Of a stretch of 49,074 bases of DNA, positions 35,025-43,977 are shown one piece after another. Under the pieces are notes generated by a model. It had not been told where the DNA came from. It saw nothing but the letters and a program-made list of their open reading frames with translations, and did not search any database. This stretch comes from Methanogenium sp. MK-MG (GTDB lineage: Archaea > Halobacteriota > Methanomicrobia > Methanomicrobiales > Methanomicrobiaceae). The DNA lies in the NCBI RefSeq assembly GCF_009914725.1, contig NZ_JAAAWJ010000009.1, positions 1-49,074 on the forward strand. Direction: 5' to 3'. Each line of letters begins with the position of its first letter. The stretch's first letter is position 1. Position numbers and translations under genes: made by a program.

Positions 35025-35169
35025 GGTACCTGAATGTTGCCGTCTGCCACATTAGTAAATATGGTGGCAGGTATGTGGATGGTGTTAAATTGATTTAATT
35101 AACATTGTAGAGAATAAATCATTACTCTTTTAAACCGGTGACACAGATCTTTCCAAATCAGGTGTTATT

Positions 35170-38100
35170 GTGGTTTCCCGTATCTGCCGTTTTAGTTTAC
35201 TGTTTATTTTTCTTATCGGGCTTGTCATACTCCCCGTCATGGCCACAGATGCAATTACTGTGGCGCGCTATGCCCCCGGGGATAATGAGCCGGAATATGA
35301 AGAGTCGTTCACCATCGCGTGGATGGAAAAGAATCTCCCTGTAATGGGGGATGGTACTACCCATTATTATCTGCAGGGCCCGGTCTTTGACGAATCCGAG
35401 GATCCCTGGAACCCGGATGAGGAGATCAACTGTTACCCGGATAAGGACATGGGTGCTCTCAGGGGCACTGATGTGGCTGCACTCTGTGACCTAGCAGGCG
35501 GTGCCCACCGTGGAGATGTGATTCTCATCCGTTCCGAAGACGGGTTCAGGAAGTCATTTCCCTATGCGAATGTCTATACCCCGCCCTCCCGGCAGGGCCC
35601 GATGGTGCTTGCCTGGGAACGGGACGGGCAGAAGGCGGGTGCCGGATATTATGACGGGATGCGGCTCCAGTTCTTTGCTGACACCTCGGTGAATCCGTGG
35701 GGTGAGCATATCTTCGGCAACAGTGATATGCAATCCGCACTTCCTGAGGAGTACTGGCACTTCTTCCAGCCGAACCTGCCCACCACCACCGGGCTTTCAG
35801 TACAGTCCGTTTCACGCATAGAGATATACGAATCAAGCGGCGGACAGCCTCCGGTGGTCCCGTCCGGCGGGAGTGACGGTGGAGCGGATATCTGGGCACC
35901 TGCCACCGGCACCCTGACCGTGCGCTCTGTTCCGGAGGGTGCCGCGGTGGTTATTGACGGTGCCGTGAGTGAATTCGTGACCAATGTCTCCATCCCGGAT
36001 ATGCCGGAGGGGTATTACGGTGTCACGGTGCAGCGTGAGGGATACGAGAACCCTGCCGAGGAATGGATCCTGGTGGCAGACGGTTCCAATGCCACGGTCT
36101 CCTTTGCCCCGACCGCCATCACCGCCTCATGCACCGTAGTCTCTCATCCGGCGGGTGCCGCTGTCGCAGTGGACGGAGTAAACAGCGGGATGTCGGCGGG
36201 TACCGAACCCCTGACTCTCATCACCGGGAACCACGTCCTGACCCTCACCATGGAGGGCTATGTGCCACTTGATCTTCCGGTCTGCATCACGAAAGAGGGT
36301 GAGAACCGTGTGGAAGGGGTCCTCGTCCCCCTCTGCAGCGAAGACGATACTCCCGTTCTCTCTGCAGGACCCCATGGTCTTCTTCCCGGCTCCCTGATGG
36401 TGGCGGCGGCACCGGGATATCCCGGTTTTATTTCCGGCGGAGAGTCGGTCCGGGCAGACCTGCCTGATGCAGACGGAGAGGAGATCACATCATACCTGCT
36501 CTTCTCCCACGGGTCTGACACCACATCGGGTCTTCCCGCAGAACCACAGGTGGCCCTGTCGTCAGGGGGAGCAGGCCTGATTCCCCGGCACCTTGCCAAT
36601 GCCCTCAGCTCTGCCGGCAGCGTTGACCAGACCTGTGCTCTCTTCCCGTCCGTATCACGGGCTGTTACGGTCAGGGGTGCGGGAGGTGAGGGAGATGTCT
36701 TCTCTCTCTGTGCAGCAGTCTCCCTTCTTGCCCGCCCCGGCCCGGGAGAGTTCTCATATGTGGTGTATGAGGGATGTGTCCCGGCAGAAGGGGAAGTTCT
36801 TACAATTCCTGCAGATACACTGCCGGAAAACGGCACCCGGACCCTCACCCTGCTCTGTAGCGGAGCGGGAGAGAAGACGGATGCCCCGGTCATATCTGTG
36901 AACGGGATGCCGCTGAGAGCAGATGTCTCTCTCCCCGTGCCTGGTCTGTTGCGCATGAGTGTACCTCTACCGCCCGGTGATGGTGCATATACCGTCACCG
37001 CAGCGGGTGCTTCTCCCGGATGTATGGTGAGGATTGCGGTTGCAACCGCGGCAGCACCATCCGGTGCCGTTTCTGATGGAACTGAAACGGCAGAAACAGC
37101 AGATGCTTCCGGTGATGCCGATGGCGGAGTTTTCGCAGGCATATTCCGGTTCTTTGCTGCTCTCTTCTCTTCATCTGCACCAGAATTACCCGCACCCGGG
37201 GACGACACCTCCCTCCCTGTGGCAGGCAGTCTGCCGGATGCGACACCACTGCCTGACACCCCGGCCCCGGAGATGACGGCAGCGCCTGCAGCACCTGCAG
37301 AGGTCGATAAATATTCGGCCCTGACCGGAGGGGTGCTGGTGGAGTCTGTGCCGTCAGGTGCATGGATCAGTCTGGACGGCAAACCGACCGGCCGGAAGAC
37401 CCCGGCACTCTTCGCCGGCCTCAAGGAGGGCACACACCGTATTGGTGTCTCATCTGCGCTCACCGGGGGGTCACGGTCTGATACGGCATGGGTCTATCCG
37501 GGGGCCCTTGGTTCCATCTTCTTTGACTTCTCAGGCAGTCTTCCGGAGACGGCCGTACAGGTGGAGAGCGGAACGGATGAACCGGTGGTGTTTACGGTGA
37601 ACGGAAAACTGCCGAAGCAGACGACGCCTGCAGAGGTGACGATCGTGGATACGGATTCATTCGTTGCGGTCACATCGGACACCGGCTACCAGACGTATCC
37701 CCTGGGCTACCGGCGTGGTGACGGGACTCTTTCAGTTGTCCCGGCCACCTCAGGCACCTGCACAGTCGCTGTCGCATCCGACCCGGCAGGCGCTGAGATC
37801 TTTATCGACGGCAGAAGAACAGGGGAGACAACTCCGTCTGCAATCTCCGGTCTCTCCACAGGTCCCCACCGGGTTGCCTGTTCGCTGCCGGGGTATCGCC
37901 CGGAGGCACGGGTTGTATCAATAAATGATCTCCCCGGCACCACTGACGCAGAGGCAGCGTTCACGCTCCTGGCGTATTCAAACGGCGGCCTCTGTGTGAC
38001 ATCAGAGCCCGCGGGTGCAAAAATCTACCTCTATGATCGCTACATCGGTCTGGTGACGCCCGCGACGATTCCCGGCCTTCCGATAGGCACCTATGAAATT

Positions 38101-38193
38101 GGCCTCTCATCGGAAGATGAGACCATGATCAGAGAGGCGACTGTCCTTCCTGACACCGTGGTGACGTATGAATTCCGGTTTGAAACGGAATAA
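35170..38193 (+). CDS. Large exported PEGA-repeat protein with Moco-fold-like head
   Basis: The 1007-aa surface protein starts at GTG 35170 with GGTG six bases upstream and a signal peptide (LLFIFLIGLVILPVMA). Residues about 30-222 form a head domain (MEKNLPVMGDGTTHYY, GTDVAALCDLAGGA, FPYANVYTPPSRQGPM, MRLQFFADTS) repeated in the next gene. PEGA domains follow at about 246-310 (SVPEGAAVVIDG) and 318-390 (SHPAGAAVAVDG), a DUF3344-like region at about 400-625, a proline/alanine-rich linker at about 640-715, then further PEGA units at about 719 (SVPSGAWISLDGKPTG), 862 (SDPAGAEIFIDG) and 938 (SEPAGAKIYLYD). No C-terminal anchor is visible. It leads a tight four-gene group of exported proteins. 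It probably has a role in the cell envelope or in ligand capture. Confidence 0.85.
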   Translation: MVSRICRFSLLFIFLIGLVILPVMATDAITVARYAPGDNEPEYEESFTIAWMEKNLPVMGDGTTHYYLQGPVFDESEDPWNPDEEINCYPDKDMGALRGTDVAALCDLAGGAHRGDVILIRSEDGFRKSFPYANVYTPPSRQGPMVLAWERDGQKAGAGYYDGMRLQFFADTSVNPWGEHIFGNSDMQSALPEEYWHFFQPNLPTTTGLSVQSVSRIEIYESSGGQPPVVPSGGSDGGADIWAPATGTLTVRSVPEGAAVVIDGAVSEFVTNVSIPDMPEGYYGVTVQREGYENPAEEWILVADGSNATVSFAPTAITASCTVVSHPAGAAVAVDGVNSGMSAGTEPLTLITGNHVLTLTMEGYVPLDLPVCITKEGENRVEGVLVPLCSEDDTPVLSAGPHGLLPGSLMVAAAPGYPGFISGGESVRADLPDADGEEITSYLLFSHGSDTTSGLPAEPQVALSSGGAGLIPRHLANALSSAGSVDQTCALFPSVSRAVTVRGAGGEGDVFSLCAAVSLLARPGPGEFSYVVYEGCVPAEGEVLTIPADTLPENGTRTLTLLCSGAGEKTDAPVISVNGMPLRADVSLPVPGLLRMSVPLPPGDGAYTVTAAGASPGCMVRIAVATAAAPSGAVSDGTETAETADASGDADGGVFAGIFRFFAALFSSSAPELPAPGDDTSLPVAGSLPDATPLPDTPAPEMTAAPAAPAEVDKYSALTGGVLVESVPSGAWISLDGKPTGRKTPALFAGLKEGTHRIGVSSALTGGSRSDTAWVYPGALGSIFFDFSGSLPETAVQVESGTDEPVVFTVNGKLPKQTTPAEVTIVDTDSFVAVTSDTGYQTYPLGYRRGDGTLSVVPATSGTCTVAVASDPAGAEIFIDGRRTGETTPSAISGLSTGPHRVACSLPGYRPEARVVSINDLPGTTDAEAAFTLLAYSNGGLCVTSEPAGAKIYLYDRYIGLVTPATIPGLPIGTYEIGLSSEDETMIREATVLPDTVVTYEFRFETE

Positions 38194-38199
38194 CAAGAG

Positions 38200-39111
38200 A
38201 TGCAAAAAATGAAAAAGAGTATGATTTCAATGAATTCAGAAAATAATGGGCCTTCAGGGCCAAACACCCTCTGCCGCATCACAGTGGCAGTGATTGTGGC
38301 AGCACTCCTCCTCTGTGCAGGGGCGGCCGCGGGACCGACGACAAACATCACCGTAACCAGGATTGCAGCAGACACCGGCGACATCATTGCTGAGAAGACG
38401 GTGGATTATATCTGGATGCAGGAGAACCTGCCGGTACAGGGCGATGGTGTCACCCACTACTACCACCAGGGTCCGGTCTTCTCTGACGATAAAGAGGTGG
38501 CCTGGGACCGCAATGAGACGACAAACTTCAAGGACCATGGGGCAGTGATGGGCACCGATGTCGCTGACCTCTGCAGTCTGGTCGGCGGTGCCGCACCGGG
38601 GGATGAGATCATGGTGAAGGCCGCAGACGGCTACCATGTGGAGTTCCCGTATGAAAACGTGTGTAGTCCTGACCCACGCCAGGGTCCTTTGGTTGTCACC
38701 TGGTACAATGGTGAGGACGCAGTCTCCGGGGAACGGGCCGGTGTCGGGTATCCTCCCGAGGACTACTACAGCGGCATGCGCCTCATCTTCTTTGCAGACA
38801 CCTCCACCAATGTGGATGGGAAACATGTCTATGGAAACTGGGATATGCATGAGACGATGCCCGGCTCTGTGCAGCACTTCTTTGACCTGATGCCATCGAA
38901 CAATGGCTACACCGTGAAGCATGTGGATGAAATCCGCATCTATGAAGACGGGTTTACCGGGGATACATCTGCGCCTGTCAAATCCCTGCAGGCCGATGCT
39001 GCAGCAAGCGGTTCCGCTGCAGTGCCGGACACCACTTCCACACCCGCTCCGCTGGTGCTCATCGCCGCAGGATTTGCCCTTGCACTTGTTCCGCTGCGCC
39101 GGAGGCTCTGA
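38200..39111 (+). CDS. Exported protein with the same head domain, C-terminally anchored
   Basis: The 303-aa protein has an internal signal segment (ITVAVIVAALLLCAGAAA) after about 24 polar residues, then a domain collinear with the PEGA protein's N-terminus: MQENLPVQGDGVTHYYHQGP, MGTDVADLCSLVGGAAPGD, VEFPYENV, RQGPLVVTWYN, MRLIFFADTSTN and NWDMHETMP. A threonine/serine/proline linker leads to APLVLIAAGFALALVPLRRR, a hydrophobic stretch with a basic tail that resembles archaeosortase-type or simple membrane anchors. The start is six bases after the previous stop; its stop overlaps the next start by one base (TGATG). It is a paralogue by domain duplication; the ligand is unknown. Confidence 0.82.
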   Translation: MQKMKKSMISMNSENNGPSGPNTLCRITVAVIVAALLLCAGAAAGPTTNITVTRIAADTGDIIAEKTVDYIWMQENLPVQGDGVTHYYHQGPVFSDDKEVAWDRNETTNFKDHGAVMGTDVADLCSLVGGAAPGDEIMVKAADGYHVEFPYENVCSPDPRQGPLVVTWYNGEDAVSGERAGVGYPPEDYYSGMRLIFFADTSTNVDGKHVYGNWDMHETMPGSVQHFFDLMPSNNGYTVKHVDEIRIYEDGFTGDTSAPVKSLQADAAASGSAAVPDTTSTPAPLVLIAAGFALALVPLRRRL

Positions 39112-39674
39112 TGATGCGGCTGATTCCGGTTCTCTGTGTCTGCCTCCTGGCAGCTGCCTGTATCTGCGGCTGCACCGGAACTGCTGACACGGCCGTGGCC
39201 GTTCCGGAGCCCCTGCCGGGGAATATTACGATCATAAACGGTGAGACTGAGACAGTCCTTGACTGGGACACGATCACGGCGATGCCCGCCTTTGAAGGGT
39301 ATGGCTATTCGGTATCCACCGTGGGCATCAAATCCGGGCCCTATGATGTGAAAGGTGTGCGTCTCACCGACCTCATTGCTCTTGCAGGGGAATTCGGGCC
39401 GGAGAACCTGACCTGGATATCAGCACCCGACGGATACCTCTGGGTCTTTGACTATGAACAGGTGCAGGGCGGGGGTTTCATCACCCTTGATGATGGCCTT
39501 AAAGAAATCCCGGCACCGCCCCTGACCGTGATCATCATGTATGAGCAGGACGGCCTGCCCCTCACCTGCAATGATGGCGGCCCCTTCCGCATGGTGATCG
39601 CAACCGATACGCCTGACGTGATCACCGAAGGCAGTTCCTGGGTGAAATGGGTGGATACCATTGAAGTCAAGTAG
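39111..39674 (+). CDS. Molybdopterin-binding-fold lipoprotein lacking the Mo cysteine
   Basis: The 187-aa protein has a lipoprotein-like leader (LLAAACICGC, cysteine near residue 20). The rest follows the sulfite-oxidase-type molybdopterin domain: GPYDVKGVRLTDLIALAG, LTWISAPDGYLWVFDYEQV, PPLTVIIMYEQDGLPL, NDGGPFRMVIATDTPDV and a final VKWVDTIEVK. In that family a cysteine before the GV-L-LL segment binds molybdenum; here the region SVSTVGIKSGPYDVKG has none, so a redox-active cofactor is unlikely. The fold is probably used as a binding domain at the surface. It overlaps both neighbours, so the group is one operon. Confidence 0.8.
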   Translation: MMRLIPVLCVCLLAAACICGCTGTADTAVAVPEPLPGNITIINGETETVLDWDTITAMPAFEGYGYSVSTVGIKSGPYDVKGVRLTDLIALAGEFGPENLTWISAPDGYLWVFDYEQVQGGGFITLDDGLKEIPAPPLTVIIMYEQDGLPLTCNDGGPFRMVIATDTPDVITEGSSWVKWVDTIEVK

Positions 39675-40695
39675 TTCCAGAACATCTCCCATTCTTTTTT
39701 TGCTCATCTGCTGTGCGATGGTGGTCATGTCTGCCGTTGCGGGGTGCAGTGACTCAACGGAGAAGACGGTCATCAATGTGGTCCCGGCGGGCAGTCTCTT
39801 AGGTCCAATGGAGACGATGGAGGCCGAGTACGAAGCCCTGCACCCGGATATTGATATACGGAGCGAGGGGCACGGCAGTATCCAGTGTATCCGGCAGGTG
39901 ACCGACCTGCACCGGGACTTTGACGTGGTCATTGTCGCAGACGAGTCTCTCATTCCTGACATGATGTACATCCCCCGTGAGGACAACAACGGGACCTATG
40001 CTGTGTCGTACACGCCTCTGGCCCGCAATGAGATGGTCATCACCTATACCGACCTGAGCCGCTACCATGATGAGATCACCGAAGAGAACTGGATGGAAAT
40101 CCTTTGCCGCCCGGATGTGCGGACCGGCATATCAAACCCGATGCTTGACGCAGCCGGCTACCGTGGCATGATGGTGCTGCTTCTGGCAGAGAATTACTAT
40201 GGCACAGAAGGTCTCTTTGACACAATAGTTATCCGCAATCTTGCGCAGCAACCTGTTGTGGTGCGCAATGGCACCGCAGCAGAGGTCATCCTTCCGGAGA
40301 TGATGAAGACGTCAGGGCCCGGTCTTGTCATCCGGGATGGCAGTGTGCATCTGCTCTCCCTTCTGGAGGCAGGCGGCATTGATTATGCCTTTGAATACCG
40401 GAGTGTGGCAGAGGAGCACGGGCTGCATTATCTGTCCCTCCCGCCGGAAATTGATCTCAGTTCACCGGCATATGCCGGGCTCTACGATGATGTCAGCGTG
40501 AGTCTCGGATTCCAGCGGTTCAGTTCAATCGGCAGTGAGCGGACCGGGCGGCCCATTGTGTATGGCATTACCGTGCCGACGACAGCCACCCACCCGGAAG
40601 AGGCGGAGGGATTTGCAGAGTTTGTGATCCAGTCGATGGCAACCGGATATGATACCTGGCCGCGGCCGTATTCTGCAACGGACGTTAAATCCTGA
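39661..40695 (+). CDS. Molybdate/tungstate-binding lipoprotein, WtpA-like
   Basis: The 344-aa protein has a lipoprotein signal (ILFLLICCAMVVMSAVAGC) and the archaeal WtpA/ModA pattern: NVVPAGSLLGPMETMEAEYE, HGSIQCIRQVTDL, FDVVIVADESLIPDMMY, RNEMVITYT, GISNPMLDAAGYRGMMVL, GGIDYAFEYRSVAEEHGL and a C-terminal VYGITVPTTA. Such proteins bind molybdate or tungstate outside the cell for an ABC importer. The start is TTG 39661 with GGTGG seven bases upstream, overlapping the previous gene by 14 bases. No wtpB or wtpC gene follows; the next gene is convergent. It may thus serve a remote permease or act as a sensor with its neighbours. Confidence 0.85.
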   Translation: MKSSSSRTSPILFLLICCAMVVMSAVAGCSDSTEKTVINVVPAGSLLGPMETMEAEYEALHPDIDIRSEGHGSIQCIRQVTDLHRDFDVVIVADESLIPDMMYIPREDNNGTYAVSYTPLARNEMVITYTDLSRYHDEITEENWMEILCRPDVRTGISNPMLDAAGYRGMMVLLLAENYYGTEGLFDTIVIRNLAQQPVVVRNGTAAEVILPEMMKTSGPGLVIRDGSVHLLSLLEAGGIDYAFEYRSVAEEHGLHYLSLPPEIDLSSPAYAGLYDDVSVSLGFQRFSSIGSERTGRPIVYGITVPTTATHPEEAEGFAEFVIQSMATGYDTWPRPYSATDVKS

Positions 40696-40853
40696 TCTAA
40701 CTGTCCTTTTTTTGTCCGTCCGGTATCATCCTGCAGATGGCGTCCGGTGCGTGTCGTATCGTTGTGCTGTGAAATGATATCGTCAACGGCACTTGGGAGT
40801 GTCATACCTGAACGGATGTACTCCGGTTGTGGCCCAGGATAAAAAAATAGGAA

Positions 40854-41480
40854 TCAGAGGGAGTTTAAGTTCATCACCGTTTTGATGGCCCCGGGGACTT
40901 TTCTTGTGATGGTGTAGGGTTCTCCCTTCCCGCTCTGCACCTGAACGGAGAAGACAGTCTCTGGTGGCAGACCTTTTGAGGGGTAGACGAGGATGGTGAA
41001 TATCTCGCCCGGTTCGATGATGAGGTCATTGTCTGCCTGTTCTCCTGCATTGACATGGCTTCGGGATGCAACCGTCCAGTTCGGGCGCTGAAGCGGCATG
41101 TTGCCGGAATACCGGAGCCCCTCGATGTGATCTTTTGCAGATATCCTGATGTCTGCTGTCTCCATGTTGACTCCTCCCATCTCACCTCCTATCAGGCGGA
41201 GTGAAAGCGAGACAGCCCCCATGGTCTCCGGGTTGGCGGGGCCTTCAGCCACGGTGACGCCCTCATACGGCCCGCCGCTGTCGGCAAACCCGTAGACGTC
41301 ACCGTCTGTGATGAGTGCGTCAGCGGACGCTTCGATGGCGTTGGGAATGATGCCTCTTTTGTGGTCCGTGGTCAGGGGAGAGCCAAGCAGGAAATGGACC
41401 ATGATCAAAAGACCAATGACGGCAATGACGCCAATCACGAGGTCTGCACCGGTGACGGCGTCTTCACGGCAGGGGTTCAT
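40854..41480 (-). CDS. Archaellin-like protein
   Basis: The 208-aa protein has a short leader ending REDAVTG followed by a hydrophobic N-terminal helix (ADLVIGVIAVIGLLIMVHFL), as in archaellins cleaved by the FlaK-type peptidase after glycine. The C-terminus carries the archaellin-like stretch EPGEIFTILVYPSKGLPPET, then FSVQVQSGKG and ITRKVPGAIKTVMNL. The middle (GAVSLSLRLIGGEMGGVNM) is the usual beta-domain start. No other archaellin or fla operon gene is in view. It follows the phospholipase-D-fold gene after 40 bases on the same strand and might form a pilus-like or surface filament. Confidence 0.75.
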   Translation of the reverse strand: MNPCREDAVTGADLVIGVIAVIGLLIMVHFLLGSPLTTDHKRGIIPNAIEASADALITDGDVYGFADSGGPYEGVTVAEGPANPETMGAVSLSLRLIGGEMGGVNMETADIRISAKDHIEGLRYSGNMPLQRPNWTVASRSHVNAGEQADNDLIIEPGEIFTILVYPSKGLPPETVFSVQVQSGKGEPYTITRKVPGAIKTVMNLNSL

Positions 41481-41520
41481 ACTATCTCTTCTGTTCTGCT
41501 CTGGTGTTAAAAATTCGTGT

Positions 41521-43206
41521 TTAGTGCACCCGGCGCCTGATACAGTAGCCGATGAAGAGCAGCAGGATTACACCTGCGGCAATCTCCTGCCTGAGACAGG
41601 TGTCATCAGCCTCTGCTGCAGTTTCATCCGGCAGCGGTCCGGCATCCTCCCAGTCTTTCGAAAATACTGCGCTGAAATAGGCACCTGCATCCGGACTTTC
41701 AATGATGACACCCGCCTCACGGTTAAAGGAGGGGGAGTTTTCGTTCCAGTTGACCGATGATATGAGCACCGCATCGCCGTCCACGATGACGCCCTTGTTG
41801 TGTAGCTTATCCGGGTATCCGGGGCCTATGCGGGCAAGCCGTGCCTCCGCCGGCAGTTTTTCTGCTGCAGCAACGGCGTTGATGCGTGCGGCCATCTCGT
41901 CATTGTCGTTCTCTCCTTCAATATTAAACCAGTAACTGTCGAGAATGATACGCACGTTAACACCCCTCCGGGCGGCGTCCATTGTCGCTTCAAGGTAGGG
42001 GTTGGGAGCCCCCTTTGTCCAGTTGCTGATGTAGGCCTGCTGTATGTCAACCGAGTGCTCTGCCTTTTCGATGAGTGCCGGTATGAGGTATGCGGTGTCC
42101 GGGGCAAGGACCGGGGTCACGCTGGCATTGTCAAAGGACTGTGTGCCGAATGCCGGTTTGTATGCATCCCCTGTCATCTCCTCCGGCAGGGCACCGGCAC
42201 CGGTAAACGGCACCACGTCACCCCCTGTTACGTCAGCCGTGAAGACTTCTGCAAAGTAGTCTGCCACCCGCTGGTCGGTGATAATGACGCCCCATCCCCG
42301 GTTTCCTGCTCTGCCTCTGTCCGGGAATCCGCTCTCCTTGAAGTTTTCCGATGTCAGGAGAACAGCCTCGCGGTCGGCGATGATATATTTGGCATGGTCA
42401 TAGCGGTAGCGGGCATGGGTACTCTCTGTTGTCTCCATCGTGTATACCGCGGCACCCTTCTCCCGGAGATGTGCGGCCACCCCTTTCTCTGCTGTCCCGA
42501 TGCCGCCGACCGGCCCGCCCTCAAGGAGGATGGTGACACTGACATCGTCGTCCAGTGCGGCGGCAACGTACGTGGCGATATTTGGATCTGCGAACTCATA
42601 GACGTTGATGAGCAGTTCTGAGTCTGCAAGGCGGATGGCCTTCCCGATCATCTCCCGTGATGCATCCGGTGCCGCGAATGCCGTCCCGGAGACACCACAG
42701 AAGGAGACGGTGGTAAACCGGGACTGGCCGATCATCAGGGGGCGGGGGTCCCAGACGCCGTCTTCCCGGAAGTGTAGCTGCCCCTCCCGGCAGACGAAAT
42801 CTCCCGGCCAGGTGATGCGGCAGGTCTCCTGCCCGTCTTCCCGGAGGATGACCTCATCACCTTTGTTTGCCAGTTTCAGCGTCCCGGTGCGGATCATATC
42901 AGGCACATCGGGTGCGGAGTCATACCATTCATAATCCGGGTATGCCCCGTGCACCGTGCGATAGGCCTCTGCCTGCTGGGCCATGACAATCCTCCCGGCA
43001 GCCCTGTCACCGTCCGGGAACCGGGCACTGCCCTCCCCGTCCGATACCGATACCCCGGTGAGACTGCCGGTGCCGGTGATGACGATGTATTCGTCGGCCT
43101 CTCCTTTGTACCAGGTATCCGGGCAGACTTCTGTTATGGTGAACGCTGCTGTCACCGTGCCACAGCAGAGGAGGCAGAGTACCAGTGCGGCAGGGAGGGT
43201 GCGCAT
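41521..43206 (-). CDS. Exported phospholipase D-fold protein
   Basis: The 561-aa protein has a signal peptide (LPAALVLCLLCCGTVTAA), an N-terminal beta-domain resembling lamin-tail modules (TITEVCPDTWYKGEADEYI), and two PLD half-sites: YDHAKYIIADREAVLLTSEN (HXKX4D, about residue 265) and LHNKGVIVDGDAVLISSVNW (about 480), each followed by an N/S-rich loop. A C-terminal helix (IAAGVILLLFIGYCI) anchors it. Such proteins may act as phospholipase, cardiolipin-synthase-like or nuclease enzymes at the surface. ATG 43206 directly precedes the signal peptide; ATG 43251 would add 15 residues. It is co-directional with and upstream of the archaellin-like gene. Confidence 0.85.
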   Translation of the reverse strand: MRTLPAALVLCLLCCGTVTAAFTITEVCPDTWYKGEADEYIVITGTGSLTGVSVSDGEGSARFPDGDRAAGRIVMAQQAEAYRTVHGAYPDYEWYDSAPDVPDMIRTGTLKLANKGDEVILREDGQETCRITWPGDFVCREGQLHFREDGVWDPRPLMIGQSRFTTVSFCGVSGTAFAAPDASREMIGKAIRLADSELLINVYEFADPNIATYVAAALDDDVSVTILLEGGPVGGIGTAEKGVAAHLREKGAAVYTMETTESTHARYRYDHAKYIIADREAVLLTSENFKESGFPDRGRAGNRGWGVIITDQRVADYFAEVFTADVTGGDVVPFTGAGALPEEMTGDAYKPAFGTQSFDNASVTPVLAPDTAYLIPALIEKAEHSVDIQQAYISNWTKGAPNPYLEATMDAARRGVNVRIILDSYWFNIEGENDNDEMAARINAVAAAEKLPAEARLARIGPGYPDKLHNKGVIVDGDAVLISSVNWNENSPSFNREAGVIIESPDAGAYFSAVFSKDWEDAGPLPDETAAEADDTCLRQEIAAGVILLLFIGYCIRRRVH

Positions 43207-43317
43207 ATCTGAGAGATGCGCAGGCTGGCAGATACACTTTGTGGATTGCATCCGTTTTGGTTTTTTGGCGAACGGCTTATGCCATGGAATGGTGATGGTG
43301 TATGTGAGAGTATACCG

Positions 43318-43947
43318 ATGGATGTGGCAGCAGAGAAGAGCAGAGACCTTCTGGTCGTTAAAGCGGGCGGCAGCCTGACAGCAGAGATTCCGGCACTGTA
43401 TATGCTTCTGGCCTCATCCGGTCGAAACATTCTGGTCGTTCCGGGCGGCGGCCGCTTTGCCGATGCCGTCAGGGATACCCATGCTGAGGGGAGTGCCGCA
43501 CACTGGATGGCCGTCTGTGCGATGGAAGAGACTGCCTGGCTGTGGGTGGCTGCGGGGGCAGTTCCGGTGGGAGGGCTGCGGGATCCTGTAGAGGGCGTCT
43601 CGGTGCTGCTGCCCTACCGGGCGATGCGGGAGGCAGACCCGCTGCCGCATTCCTGGGATGTGACGTCTGATACCATCGCCGCATGGGTGGCATCGGCACG
43701 GGATGCCCCGCTTCTGCTCCTGAAATCGGTGGACGGAATATGCTGTGATGGGGTGTTCTGTGAATTTATTTCTGATGAGATGGTGGCTGGAATGGTGGAA
43801 ACAGATGTGGTGGATCCGTTATTCCTTCCCTTTGCCCGTGCATCCGGCATCAGATGGGCCATCGTTAACGGCCGCGAACCGGATCGCATCCGTAGCTTCC
43901 TGCATGGCGGCAGGCCCCCCGGCACCTATTCCAATCCACATCTTTAA
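43318..43947 (+). CDS. mfnE: Amino acid kinase-family protein, probable MfnE
   Basis: The 209-aa protein of the amino acid kinase fold has VKAGGSLTAEIPALYML (N-terminal phosphate-binding lysine and GG), VVPGGGRFADAVRD, HWMAVCAMEETAWLW, SWDVTSDTIAAWVASAR, a typical ATP-site segment, and LLKSVDGICCDGV. This short form in methanogens is MfnE, which phosphorylates aminomethylfuran-methyl phosphate in methanofuran synthesis; the name rests on family resemblance and length only. I chose ATG 43318 (GAGAG upstream); the frame is open to 43216, but the extra residues are not kinase-like. It lies 30 bases before the zinc-ribbon and EF-1beta genes. Confidence 0.75.
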   Translation: MDVAAEKSRDLLVVKAGGSLTAEIPALYMLLASSGRNILVVPGGGRFADAVRDTHAEGSAAHWMAVCAMEETAWLWVAAGAVPVGGLRDPVEGVSVLLPYRAMREADPLPHSWDVTSDTIAAWVASARDAPLLLLKSVDGICCDGVFCEFISDEMVAGMVETDVVDPLFLPFARASGIRWAIVNGREPDRIRSFLHGGRPPGTYSNPHL

Positions 43948-43977
43948 TAGTTTTGATGCCGAATTAATGAGTTAATT

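Noticed and set aside
36258-37463. Minus-strand open frame of 401 codons
   Set aside because: It lies wholly opposite the PEGA gene, is rich in Ser, Pro, Arg and Gly without any motif, and has no ribosome site; it is a by-product of the codon pattern on the other strand.
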